Of a stretch of 64,000 nucleotides of DNA, positions 18,060 through 25,993 are shown one piece after another. Numbering within the stretch: the first letter of the stretch is position 1; each line of letters starts with the position of its first letter. The DNA comes from Rhodoblastus acidophilus (lineage in GTDB: Bacteria; Pseudomonadota; Alphaproteobacteria; Rhizobiales; Beijerinckiaceae), in assembly GCF_900187365.1 (NCBI RefSeq), contig NZ_FYDG01000002.1:62001-126000 (forward strand), given 5' to 3'. The position numbers and the translations under genes are program-made. Under the pieces are notes generated by a model. The model ran no database searches and was not told where the DNA came from. It saw nothing but the letters and a program-made list of their open reading frames with translations.

Positions 18060-19277
18060 ATGACGCAAGTAACGCCCGGTCTCCCAGCCCTTCGGCGCCT
18101 CGGCCGAACCCTGGCGCTCGCCGGATGTCTGCTCGGCCCGGCCGCAGCGGCCTGGAGCGACCCGCTCAAGGTGGAGATCGCCTTCATCGCCCGCGCCCGC
18201 GCGCCCTCCCCGCCCTATGTGCTCGATCCGCCGCCCCCCGGCGAAGGCGCCGATGGCGCGCGGCTCGCGCTGCAGGAGAACGCCACCACCGGCGCCTTTC
18301 TCGACCAGACTTTTGAACTGCAAAACATCGAACTCGCCGAAGGCGACGCGCCCGCCGAAGCGGTCAAGCCGCTGCTCGCTCAGGGCGTAAAACTGTTCGT
18401 CAGCGCCCTGCCGGCGGAGGAGACGCAGGCGCTGGCCGATGCGCTGAAACCCTCGGGCGCGCTGCTGTTCAACGCCGGCGCCGCCGACGATTCCCTGCGC
18501 GGCGCGGCCTGCCGTTCAAACCTGTTCCACACCGCGCCCAGCCGCGCCATGCTCACCGACGCGCTGGCGCAATATCTCGCGGCGCGCCGCTGGAGCAAGA
18601 TTCTGCTGGTTGCCGGCCCCGGCGCGGGCGACGCCGCCTATGCCGAGGCGTTCCGCGCCTCGGCGAAGAAATTCGCCGTGAAGATCGTCGCGGAAAAGCC
18701 CTGGAGCTTCGGCCCGCTGGCCCGCGCCCGCGCCGACGCCATCACCCAATCCGAAGCCCTCACCTTTGCGCGCGGCGTGGACGCCGACCTGATCGTGGTG
18801 GCCGACGAGGCCGAGGATTTCGGCGATTACATCCTCTATCGCACGTCCGAACCGCGTCTGGTCGCGGGCACGCAGGGCCTGACGCCGACCTCGTGGCATC
18901 CCACCCACACCGCCTATGGCGCGGAGCAATTGCAGAACCGCTTCATTCGCCTGACCAAGCGCCGGATGCGGCCGATCGACTATCAGGCCTGGATCGCCGT
19001 GCGCGCCATCGGCGAGGCCGTGACCGAACTGCGCGCCGCCGACCCCGACAAGATCGCCGCCGACCTGCAGTCGCCCAATTTCAACCTGGCGATTTTCAAG
19101 GGCGCGGCGGCGAGTTTCCGGCCGTGGGACCGGCAATTGCGCCAGGCCATTCTGCTGGCCCAGCCGAAATCGCTGATCGGCCTCAGCCCCCAGCCCGAAT
19201 TTCTGCATCAGCGCAACACGCTGGATTCTTTGGGCGCGGACGAAAGCGAAAGCGCCTGCAAGCAGGGAATGAAATGA
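18060..19277 (+). CDS. PQQ-dependent alcohol dehydrogenase system ABC-type substrate-binding protein
   Basis: A 405-residue periplasmic protein resembling branched-chain amino acid type binding proteins, of the subgroup tied to PQQ-dependent alcohol oxidation (TIGR03863-like). A signal peptide ends near residue 33. Typical segments: IAFIARARAPSPPY, FVSALPAEETQALADALKP, LFHTAPSRAMLTDALAQYLAARRW and DYQAWIAVRAIGEAVTEL. The ligand is unknown. Its stop codon overlaps the start of the next gene (ATGA), so the two are translationally coupled. No clear Shine-Dalgarno precedes the ATG. The ABC ATPase and permease usually associated with it are not in this window. Confidence 0.85.
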   Translation: MTQVTPGLPALRRLGRTLALAGCLLGPAAAAWSDPLKVEIAFIARARAPSPPYVLDPPPPGEGADGARLALQENATTGAFLDQTFELQNIELAEGDAPAEAVKPLLAQGVKLFVSALPAEETQALADALKPSGALLFNAGAADDSLRGAACRSNLFHTAPSRAMLTDALAQYLAARRWSKILLVAGPGAGDAAYAEAFRASAKKFAVKIVAEKPWSFGPLARARADAITQSEALTFARGVDADLIVVADEAEDFGDYILYRTSEPRLVAGTQGLTPTSWHPTHTAYGAEQLQNRFIRLTKRRMRPIDYQAWIAVRAIGEAVTELRAADPDKIAADLQSPNFNLAIFKGAAASFRPWDRQLRQAILLAQPKSLIGLSPQPEFLHQRNTLDSLGADESESACKQGMK

Positions 19278-20248
19278 CGACTCTCCGCAACGCGCTCCGC
19301 CTCGCCCTGCTCGCCGCCCTGTTCGCCGGCCCGGCCGAGGCCGCCCGCATCTACATCACCAACGAGAAATCCAACGACATCACCGTGATCGACAGCGACA
19401 GCCTCGCCGTGCTCCAGACGGTCAAGGCGGGCCGCCGCCCGCGCGGCGTGCGGGTCAGCCCGGACGGCAAACTGCTCTATGTCTGCGCCAGCGACGAGGA
19501 TGGCATTCAGGTGTTCGACACCGCGACCATGAAGCTGCTGCGCACGCTGGATTCCGGCCCGGACCCGGAGCAGTTCGCCATGAACGCCGCCGGCGACCTG
19601 CTCTATATCGCCAATGAGGACAACGCCCAGGTCACCGTGCTCGACGTGGTCAAGAACCAGATCGTCGCCAATGTCCCCGTCGGCGTCGAGCCCGAGGGCA
19701 TGGCGCTCAGCCCGGACGGCGCCGTGCTGGTCAACACGTCGGAAACCACCAATATGGCGCATTTCATCGACGCCAAAACTTTTAAGCGCATCGACAATGT
19801 GCTGGTGGACAAAAGGCCGCGCTACGCCCTGTTCACCCCCGACGGCGGCAAGCTGTGGGTGAGTTCGGAGGTCGGCGGCACGGTGTCGGTGATCGACGCG
19901 CGCACCCGCCAGCTGGTGAAGAAATTGCGCTTCGACGTGCCCGGCCTCACCGCCGAGGAGGTGCAGCCGGTGGGCCTGCGCGCGACCCGCGACGGCAAGA
20001 CCGTGTTCGTCGCGCTGGGACCTGCCAACCGCGTCGCGGCGGTGGACGCCGAAACCTTTGAAATCCGCAAATATATTCTGGTGGGCCAGCGGGTCTGGCA
20101 CATGGCGCTGACGCCGGACGAAAAATATCTGTTCACCGCCAATGGCAATTCCAACGACGTCACGGTCATCGACGTCGCCAGCCTCAAGGCGATCAAGTCC
20201 CTCCCGGTCGGACAGGCGCCGCTTGGCGTCGCGTCTTCTCCCAACTAG
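19274..20248 (+). CDS. PQQ-dependent catabolism-associated beta-propeller protein
   Basis: 324 residues: a signal peptide (1-20, AEA end), then repeated YVTN-type blades (RIYITNEKSNDITVID, DPEQFAMNAAGDLLYIANEDN, MALTPDEKYLFTANGNSNDVTVID) forming a periplasmic seven-bladed beta-propeller. Of the TIGR03866 type that travels with PQQ dehydrogenases; the role is not established but is periplasmic. It overlaps the binding-protein gene by four bases and is followed after 17 bases by another secreted-protein gene. Confidence 0.88.
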   Translation: MTTLRNALRLALLAALFAGPAEAARIYITNEKSNDITVIDSDSLAVLQTVKAGRRPRGVRVSPDGKLLYVCASDEDGIQVFDTATMKLLRTLDSGPDPEQFAMNAAGDLLYIANEDNAQVTVLDVVKNQIVANVPVGVEPEGMALSPDGAVLVNTSETTNMAHFIDAKTFKRIDNVLVDKRPRYALFTPDGGKLWVSSEVGGTVSVIDARTRQLVKKLRFDVPGLTAEEVQPVGLRATRDGKTVFVALGPANRVAAVDAETFEIRKYILVGQRVWHMALTPDEKYLFTANGNSNDVTVIDVASLKAIKSLPVGQAPLGVASSPN

Positions 20249-20265
20249 CCCCAGGGGCGACCGCC

Positions 20266-20871
20266 ATGCCCAGATTGTCCGCCCTGCTCCTGCTCGCGCT
20301 CGTTTCGCCCGCCCTGGCCGGCGGCCCGCCCGCCGACGAGGACTGGCCTTGCCCGCAGCGCCGCACCGGCGCCATCAGCCGCGCCGCGATCTGGGCCGGA
20401 CCGGAGGCGCAGGGCCGCTGGGAGGACGACGACGCGGCCGCCGCTCTGGCGCGCAAGCTGGCCTCGCGCCGCACCCCGATTGACGAAGCCGGAGGATTGA
20501 TCGCGGCCTTCGCCAACCAGGCCGGCGCCGACAAGGACAAGCGCCTCACCCTGGTTTTCGAGGGAACGCTGGACCTGATCAACAGCGAGCGCGCCAAGGT
20601 GATGGCCTCCATCGCCCGCTATGCGCGCGGGCAGAAGGCGCTGGCGGCGCGCGTGCGAGACGACGCCGACAAGGCCGCCGACGCGCAGGACAGCCAGGGA
20701 CAGGGCGACATCACCACGCCGGAGGCGCTGGAAAAGGCGCATCCCGAACTCAAATGGGACAAGCGGATTTTCGACGACCGCGCGCAGGCGCTGACCTATG
20801 TCTGCGAAAGCCCGGTGCTGCTGGAAAAACGCGCCTTCGCCCTGGCGCGCGCCCTTCAAGAAAAATTGTGA
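20266..20871 (+). CDS. Secreted protein of the PQQ-associated operon, function unknown
   Basis: 201 residues with an N-terminal signal peptide (about 1-18, ALA end). The mature protein is helical, opens WPCPQRRTGAISRAAIWAGP and has a second cysteine late (YVCESP), so one disulfide is possible. A long charged helical stretch spans residues 60-150. I cannot name a domain; its position as third gene after the PQQ binding protein and propeller suggests a part in the same periplasmic process. It begins 17 bases after the propeller gene with GGGGCGA upstream. Confidence 0.65.
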   Translation: MPRLSALLLLALVSPALAGGPPADEDWPCPQRRTGAISRAAIWAGPEAQGRWEDDDAAAALARKLASRRTPIDEAGGLIAAFANQAGADKDKRLTLVFEGTLDLINSERAKVMASIARYARGQKALAARVRDDADKAADAQDSQGQGDITTPEALEKAHPELKWDKRIFDDRAQALTYVCESPVLLEKRAFALARALQEKL

Positions 20872-21090
20872 GCGAAACCAGTTCTTAGAGACAATTTGTT
20901 GAAAGACAACCGCTTTCATTTGAGAAACAGTTGTTTCTAAGAATAAAATAATAAGATTTGGCGGCTTCAGCGGAACAGAAGGAAATTTATTTCGTTGTTT
21001 GACGATGCGGGAGAACATACTCTCGCCATCGCCGCAATCCGGGCGTCAGACCCAAGGATGCGGGAGGAAGCGCACTGCAGGGCATGACAC
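20872..21090. promoter_or_regulatory. AT-rich intergenic region with inverted repeats before the response regulator
   Basis: This 219-base gap is much richer in A+T than its surroundings. It contains an 11-base inverted repeat with one mismatch (20884-20894 and 20931-20941, 36 bases apart) and, inside the right part, a smaller dyad (20923-20928 with 20933-20938). These could end the upstream operon or be operator sites for the regulator gene that follows. Confidence 0.45.
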
Positions 21091-21795
21091 ATGAATGTTC
21101 TGATCATCGAGAATGATTTGGTTGCCGGGGGGCTGCTCGCCGAAGGCCTGAAGGCCGAAGGATTTGACGTCACTTTCGTCCAACAGGCGGAAGATCCGGT
21201 GGAGACGGTCAAGGCGCTCAACCCGTGCGCGGTGGTGTTCGACACGCCTTCCGCCGACGGCAGCGACCTCGAAACCTGTCGGGCCATGCGCCGCAACGGC
21301 CGCACCGAGCCGATCCTGTTCCTGAGCGACCGCCGCGACCCGGCCGACCGCGCCAACGGTCTTATGGCGGGTGCGGACGACTATATCGCCAAGCCGTTCG
21401 CCTTCGATGAGTTTGTCGAGCGGCTGCGGGCGCATCTGATGCACCGCGCCATCTCCGACGATGCGCGCGAGCGGCGCAAGGTGGGCCAGCTGATCCTGGA
21501 CATGCACACGCGGCAGGCCCATTTCGGCAAGGTGCATATCCGCCTGACCCAGCGCGAGTCGGAATTGCTCGGCATTCTCATGGACAACGCCAACCAGCCG
21601 GTGTGCCGGGGCGATATCTATGACCAGCTCTGGGGCGACCAGGGCTGCACCTCGCTCAATGTGGTGGACGTCTATCTGGGCTATCTCCGCACCAAATTCA
21701 CGGAGATCACCCGCGTCGGCGGGCCGTTCATCAGCACGGTGCGCGGGCGCGGCTTCATGCTGGACATCAACGGCTACAAATGCGCGGCGCGCTGA
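21091..21795 (+). CDS. OmpR/PhoB-type response regulator, orphan
   Basis: 234 residues: a receiver domain (1-120) and a winged-helix DNA-binding domain (about 130-230: RLTQRESELLGILMDN ... STVRGRGFML). The phosphoacceptor D51 (VVFDTPSADG), S79 and K101 (DDYIAKPF) are present, but the usual DD acidic pair is E7-N8-D9, so the Mg2+ pocket is atypical. No histidine kinase is adjacent. It sits between two groups of secreted proteins in the C1 island and may control them in response to methanol or lanthanides (inference). An AT-rich region with inverted repeats precedes it. Confidence 0.85.
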   Translation: MNVLIIENDLVAGGLLAEGLKAEGFDVTFVQQAEDPVETVKALNPCAVVFDTPSADGSDLETCRAMRRNGRTEPILFLSDRRDPADRANGLMAGADDYIAKPFAFDEFVERLRAHLMHRAISDDARERRKVGQLILDMHTRQAHFGKVHIRLTQRESELLGILMDNANQPVCRGDIYDQLWGDQGCTSLNVVDVYLGYLRTKFTEITRVGGPFISTVRGRGFMLDINGYKCAAR

Positions 21796-21855
21796 GGGCC
21801 TGAACCCCCGTCCCGATATCGGCGCGTCAAACGGGCGCGCCCCACCGAGGTTCCC

Positions 21856-22512
21856 ATGCGAAAACTTTCATCCGTGTGCGGCGCGGCGGCTTTGGCCTGC
21901 GCGCTGGTCGCCGGCGCCGCCTCGGCGGCGCAGGAGCCGCCCTCCGCTGCCGACATTCTGTTCGAGCGCCCGCAATTGCAGGCGCTCAAGCCCGGCGACG
22001 GCGTCGATTACAGCTACAGCTTCCGCTCGGCCGACCCCAATCTGTTCGGGCCGTCGTTCGACGACCGCATCGGTCTGCGCGTCGAGCCGGGCGCCGCCCC
22101 CGACAAGAAGAAGGTGGCGGTGGAGATGTTTTCGGCCGAGCGCCGCCGCGCCGCCGGCCCGTTTGAAGACATGAGCGGCAATCCGCTGCTCAGTCTGATG
22201 CTGGAGGAGAACCTGCAGCGTCTCGCCGCCGTGTTCCAGGCCAATCCGCGCTACATCAAGACCGCCATCCGGCTCGCCCTGCGCGACGCCGCCGCCACGC
22301 CCGATTCAGCGGGAGACGGCTGGCGCGTCGAGGTCGCGCCGTTCAAGAACGATCCCCACAAGGCGCGGATGCACGGGCTGGACACGTTGACCTACACGTT
22401 CCGGGTGTCGGCGGCGGCGCCCGGCGAAATCACCGAAATCGACATCGCCGCGCGTGACGCCAAAGGCGACGTGCTGTTCGAGGAGACCACCCGCTATGCC
22501 GGCAAGCATTAA
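21856..22512 (+). CDS. Secreted protein, function unknown, C1 island
   Basis: 218 residues with a clear signal peptide (1-24, ASA end). The mature protein has beta-rich character (VDYSYSFRSADPNLFGPSFDD, THRVS-like strands near the C-terminus: LDTLTYTFRVSAAAPGEITEIDI) and no cysteines. Several LAE/LRDAA helices lie mid-protein. No family name comes to mind. GAGG precedes the ATG by five bases. The next gene starts inside its last codons (17-base overlap), so the two are almost certainly made together. Confidence 0.65.
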   Translation: MRKLSSVCGAAALACALVAGAASAAQEPPSAADILFERPQLQALKPGDGVDYSYSFRSADPNLFGPSFDDRIGLRVEPGAAPDKKKVAVEMFSAERRRAAGPFEDMSGNPLLSLMLEENLQRLAAVFQANPRYIKTAIRLALRDAAATPDSAGDGWRVEVAPFKNDPHKARMHGLDTLTYTFRVSAAAPGEITEIDIAARDAKGDVLFEETTRYAGKH

Positions 22513-22861
22513 GGCGACCGCCGTCAAGGCGTCGGCCTTGCTGCTGCTCTGGACCTGGGCCGGCGCCGCCCTGGCGCAGGCCCCGGCCAATGATTTTCCG
22601 ACGGAAGCGCGGGCCGATTATGTGTTCGCCTGCATGGCCGCCAACGGGCAGACGCCCGACGCGCTGAAAAAATGCGCCTGCTCCATCGACGTGATCGCCT
22701 CGATCCTGCCCTACGACCGCTATGTCGAGGCCGAAACGGTGCTGTCGATGCGCCTGGGCGTCGGGCGGCAGGCCTCGATGTTCCGCGCCGCCAATTTCGA
22801 GGAAATGGTGGCGGATCTGCGCCGCGCCCAGGCCGAAGGCGAAATCAGGTGCTTCTACTGA
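22496..22861 (+). CDS. Small secreted cysteine-containing protein, C1 island
   Basis: 121 residues from ATG 22496, which overlaps the end of the preceding gene. A signal peptide spans about 1-28 (ALA end). The mature part contains FACMAANG, a KKCACS pair and a C-terminal RCFY, giving four cysteines, plus the stretch DRYVEAETVLSMRLGVGRQ. It looks like a small disulfide-bonded periplasmic protein. I recall no named domain. A strong terminator (22871-22899) follows immediately. Confidence 0.65.
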   Translation: MPASIKATAVKASALLLLWTWAGAALAQAPANDFPTEARADYVFACMAANGQTPDALKKCACSIDVIASILPYDRYVEAETVLSMRLGVGRQASMFRAANFEEMVADLRRAQAEGEIRCFY

Positions 22862-22870
22862 CGCGAGCCC

Positions 22871-22899
22871 GCCGCCCGCGCGGGACGCGGGCGGCTTTT
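22871..22899 (+). terminator. Rho-independent terminator
   Basis: Ten-base perfect GC stem (22871-22880 with 22886-22895), five-base loop, then TTTT. It closes the response-regulator/secreted-protein operon just before the convergent DUF1236 gene. Confidence 0.85.
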
Positions 22900-22903
22900 G
22901 TCG

Positions 22904-23656
22904 TCAGAGAATATAGACGATCTCAAAAGTATCGGGATCAATCACGAGAATTTCGTCGTGAACGCGCACGACCTTGTAGGCGCGCCAGGCCGGGACGACT
23001 TCGATGATGGAGGCCGGCACCGGCTCCCAATATTCGACCACCTTGCGCGGAATGCTGGCGCCGATGGTGACATGGGTGATGGCGATATCGCGCGCCTCGC
23101 GCACGCTGGCGCCGTGGAAACCGCTGCGCACGCGGGTCTTCTGCTCGGTCGAAAGGCTGGCGGCGCCGCCGCCATGCTCGCGGGCGCCCTCGCGCTGGCC
23201 CGGTTCGCGTGCGTCGCGGTCGCGCTCCGCGCCTTTGGTGGTTTCGCCGCGATCCCGTTCCGCGCCCTTGGTGGCGTCGTTGCGGTCGCGTTCCCCGCCT
23301 TTTGTTTTGTCTTGGTCGCGTTCCGCGCCCTTTGTTGTGTTTTGGTCGCGCTCGGCCCCCTTGCTGGCGTCGCCCCGGTCGCGTTCGGCGCCTTTCGCCT
23401 TGTCGCCGCGCATGTCATCGCCCGCGCCCTGACGCATGCCGCCGCCCGGCTGAGGCGCTTCGCCGCGCGGACCGCCGGACTCGCCGCCGGGCGACCGCAT
23501 ATCGCCATGCGACCCGCCCGGAGATTGCGCGCCAGCTCCGGGAGCGCCCCCGGCGCCCGGCGCGGCCCCGCCGCCCTCGCCTCTTTGCTGAGCCCAGACC
23601 GCCGGCGCCAGCGTGAGGCTGACAATCGCGGTCGCCGTCAGGAATGACTTACGCAT
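22904..23656 (-). CDS. Secreted DUF1236 protein with KGAERD repeats
   Basis: 250 residues from ATG 23656, which has GGAGG upstream. A signal peptide (1-22) is followed by a Gly/Pro-rich linker, then six copies of a 10-11 residue unit beginning KGAERD(R/Q) (residues 88-147), then a C-terminal DUF1236 domain of about 70 residues, ending with the hallmark region EYWEPVPASI ... VHDEILVIDP. DUF1236 proteins are export-directed, common in Hyphomicrobiales and of unknown role. The repeat zone is highly charged and probably disordered. It is the last gene of the minus-strand run that starts with the zinc hydrolase, 110 bases after the SoxYZ-like gene. Confidence 0.78.
   Translation of the reverse strand: MRKSFLTATAIVSLTLAPAVWAQQRGEGGGAAPGAGGAPGAGAQSPGGSHGDMRSPGGESGGPRGEAPQPGGGMRQGAGDDMRGDKAKGAERDRGDASKGAERDQNTTKGAERDQDKTKGGERDRNDATKGAERDRGETTKGAERDRDAREPGQREGAREHGGGAASLSTEQKTRVRSGFHGASVREARDIAITHVTIGASIPRKVVEYWEPVPASIIEVVPAWRAYKVVRVHDEILVIDPDTFEIVYIL
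23216..23395 (-). repeat. In-frame tandem repeat in the DUF1236 gene
   Basis: Six direct units of 30-33 bases encoding KGAERD plus four to five variable, mostly charged residues. Unit length varies by one codon, as expected from slippage or unequal crossing-over. Confidence 0.75.
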
Positions 23657-23766
23657 GTTTTCCTCCACACAGTTTGTGGGGGATTAAATCGTAAGCTTGC
23701 CAGAAGTTCCGCCGGCGCATTCAGCTTAACCGCAGAAATTGCTCAATAAATCCGCTCCGAACGGCG

Positions 23767-24561
23767 TCAGTAGGCGGCGCCGTCGGCGGAAAAGGTCTGC
23801 GCGTAATCCGCGCCTTTGGAATCCTTCGCCTCAATGCGCACGGGCTGGCCGTTGGCGGCATAGGTGAAGCGGAAGGTCGGGTCCTCGCTGAGCGAAATGC
23901 CATTCTCCAGCGAGAACAACAGGCGGTCCCCCTGGCGCACAGCCACCTGCGTCACATACCAGGCCGGCGTGTACAGGCGGGTGATCTGGTCCATCTGCAT
24001 GCCGGAATAATTGGGATGGCGGATCATCGCCTGCGCCTCGGCCATGCCCTGCCCGGCGAAGCTGCGGAACTTCATCTTGCCGAGATTGGCCGTGGCCTCC
24101 TCCGGGTCTTTGGAGGCCGGGGCCGAACAGCCGCCCGCCGCCTTCACGAACGCCTTGGCCATGTGCAGCGCGCCGGTCTCGGTCTCGGCGATCACCCGGA
24201 CGTAGGAATAGGAATTGACCCGCAGCCGCAACCCGAAATCGAAGGCGCCGTCGAGCGCGCCGCGCCGCAGCGTGGTCGCCAGCGGCGACGGGTTCTCGTC
24301 CACGATCACAGTCGCCGCCACCACGCGGTCGCCTGTTTCACGCCGGGGGAATTTGAGGTCGATCGGCACGAGCGCGGCGTCCTCCGCGCGCTTGGGCGCC
24401 TCCAACGCCACATAGCCCGGCGCCTCGTCAATGGTCCGGTCGCCGAAAAACATTGGCTTGAGGCCGGTCCAGGTGTCTTGGCTTGGCCCGCTCTCGGCTT
24501 GCGCCACCACGGTCCAGAGCAAGGGCAAGGCGCATTGCAGCATAAGGCGGCGGCTTGGCAT
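23767..24561 (-). CDS. Quinoprotein dehydrogenase-associated SoxYZ-like carrier
   Basis: 264 residues: a signal peptide (1-22), a SoxY-like N-terminal half ending in KAAGGCSAP, whose C145 corresponds to the cargo-carrying cysteine of SoxY, and a SoxZ-like C-terminal half (PNYSGMQMDQITRLYTPAWYV ... ENGISLSEDPTFRF). The fusion type TIGR04557 is known beside PQQ dehydrogenases; it probably carries a covalent intermediate in the periplasm, but the cargo is unknown. The start at 24561 is chosen by the signal peptide and an upstream GGGAG. It lies in the run hydrolase-xoxF-xoxG-xoxJ-rhodanese-SoxYZ. Confidence 0.85.
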   Translation of the reverse strand: MPSRRLMLQCALPLLWTVVAQAESGPSQDTWTGLKPMFFGDRTIDEAPGYVALEAPKRAEDAALVPIDLKFPRRETGDRVVAATVIVDENPSPLATTLRRGALDGAFDFGLRLRVNSYSYVRVIAETETGALHMAKAFVKAAGGCSAPASKDPEEATANLGKMKFRSFAGQGMAEAQAMIRHPNYSGMQMDQITRLYTPAWYVTQVAVRQGDRLLFSLENGISLSEDPTFRFTYAANGQPVRIEAKDSKGADYAQTFSADGAAY

Positions 24562-24613
24562 GACGTCTTCTCCCAGCCAGAACAACGCGTTCGGCGACCT
24601 CGGGTTCGCCCGG

Positions 24614-25150
24614 TCAGCTCCCATAGGGCTTGATGTCCTGCGTCGGCAGGCCGGCCTCGCGCCAGCCCTCGATCCCGTCGGCGTACCAAAGCACGGAGGT
24701 GTAGCCGTAACCCTGCGCGCGACGGGCGGCGTTCCAGGACATCCAGCAGTCGCGCTTGCAGAAGATGACGATCTTCCGCGATTTATCGCCGCCGGTGAGC
24801 GCGGCGAGAGACTGGCGGAAATAGGTTTCGGTCGTCGCGGCCAGTTCGCCGCGCCCCACCTCGGGCAGCCAGATCGCGCCCGCGATCGACAGATGCGGTT
24901 TTTCCATAAACACGGTCCCCGCCATCAGCCCTTCCGGGCGCGGCGGATGCGGCAGCACGTCGAGAAACAGCGCCTGTTTGCCCTCCCACAGCGCCCTGGC
25001 CTCGGCGACGGTCAGCGCGGGCCGCCCGTTGAGGGTCGCGGGAACCGGCGCCTGATAATCGTCGAGCCGATAGGATGGCGGCTCGGCCGGCGCCGCCCCC
25101 GCCGCGAGCGTGAGGCGGAACAGGAGCGCGCCGGTAAATCCCGCCCTCAT
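24614..25150 (-). CDS. PQQ-dependent catabolism-associated rhodanese-like Cys protein
   Basis: 178 residues: a signal peptide (about 1-22), then a rhodanese-like fold. The signature is C131-x3-C135-W136 in IFCKRDCWMSWNAARR, matching the family known as the PQQ-associated CXXCW motif protein (TIGR03865-like). It may handle sulfur or redox equivalents with the SoxYZ-like carrier encoded next to it. The start overlaps the xoxJ stop by four bases (ATGA), so translation is coupled. Confidence 0.87.
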   Translation of the reverse strand: MRAGFTGALLFRLTLAAGAAPAEPPSYRLDDYQAPVPATLNGRPALTVAEARALWEGKQALFLDVLPHPPRPEGLMAGTVFMEKPHLSIAGAIWLPEVGRGELAATTETYFRQSLAALTGGDKSRKIVIFCKRDCWMSWNAARRAQGYGYTSVLWYADGIEGWREAGLPTQDIKPYGS

Positions 25151-25989
25151 TCGCCGCCCTCCCCGCCCTGGACGCTCGGCCCGATCGGCGCCGCCTCGAT
25201 CGGAACCAGCGGCACGCCATAATCTCGCAACACCGCCTCAATCTCTGGTTTTCGCGCGCGGATCACGTCGTTGAGCCGGTGCTTCCATTCAATTTCGTTG
25301 CGCCTGAGGCCGAAAGCGATGCGATAGGCCAGCGCCGGCCGCCGGTCCGCGCGCAGCGGCGCGACCGCCAGCGGCTTCGGCGCCTTCTTGGCCAGATAAC
25401 CGCCGAGCGGCCCCCAGATCGCCAGCGCGTCGGTGACGCCGGTCTCGACGTCGTGGACCGCCTCCTCGGCGGGCGAGGCGAAGCGATGGTCCACCAGCAG
25501 CGCATAGGCCCTGGCCTTTTCGAGCAGGCCGAGCCGCAGCAGATGGTCCGTCGGCGGCGTCGCCGCGATCACGCCAAGCTTGATGTGCGACAAACGGGGA
25601 TCGTCGAGCGTTTGCACGTTGTCCAGCCCCGAGCCGGCGCGCGACACCAGCACATAGGTCGAGGCGTAATAGGGGTTGGAATGATCCACCACGTCGGAAT
25701 CGGAGGCGTAACCCACGATCAGGTCGCACATGCCCTCGCCCAGCGTGTTGCGAACGAACCCCGGCCCCTGCGGCATCCAGAAATAGCGGAGCGGCAGTTT
25801 CAGCTCGTCGGCCACGATCTCGGCGATCCGGTTTTCAAACCCCGCCTTGGCCTTGTCGGAAAACGGCATGTTGGCGGGGTCGGCGCAGACGCGCAACCGG
25901 TCGCGCGAAACCAGATCCGGCCGCGTCTGCCCGAGCGCGACCGTCGAAATCAGCGCCAATGCGACGGCGCCCATCGCGCGCAAAGCCAT
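25147..25989 (-). CDS. xoxJ: XoxJ, periplasmic binding protein of the methanol dehydrogenase system
   Basis: 280 residues with a signal peptide (1-20) and a type II solute-binding fold (LRVCADPANMPFSDKAKAGFE ... DALAIWGPLGGYLAKKA). Homologues sit beside XoxF/MxaF and bind the dehydrogenase, probably helping its maturation or activation rather than transport. The cysteine in LRVCADP is typical. It begins four bases after xoxG ends and overlaps the rhodanese gene, so xoxG, xoxJ and that gene form one operon. Confidence 0.92.
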   Translation of the reverse strand: MALRAMGAVALALISTVALGQTRPDLVSRDRLRVCADPANMPFSDKAKAGFENRIAEIVADELKLPLRYFWMPQGPGFVRNTLGEGMCDLIVGYASDSDVVDHSNPYYASTYVLVSRAGSGLDNVQTLDDPRLSHIKLGVIAATPPTDHLLRLGLLEKARAYALLVDHRFASPAEEAVHDVETGVTDALAIWGPLGGYLAKKAPKPLAVAPLRADRRPALAYRIAFGLRRNEIEWKHRLNDVIRARKPEIEAVLRDYGVPLVPIEAAPIGPSVQGGEGGE

Positions 25990-25993
25990 GGCG

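Noticed and set aside
20884-20941. Intrinsic terminator in the AT-rich gap before the response regulator
   Set aside because: The inverted repeat is widely spaced with no T-run, so it is described only as a possible regulatory dyad.
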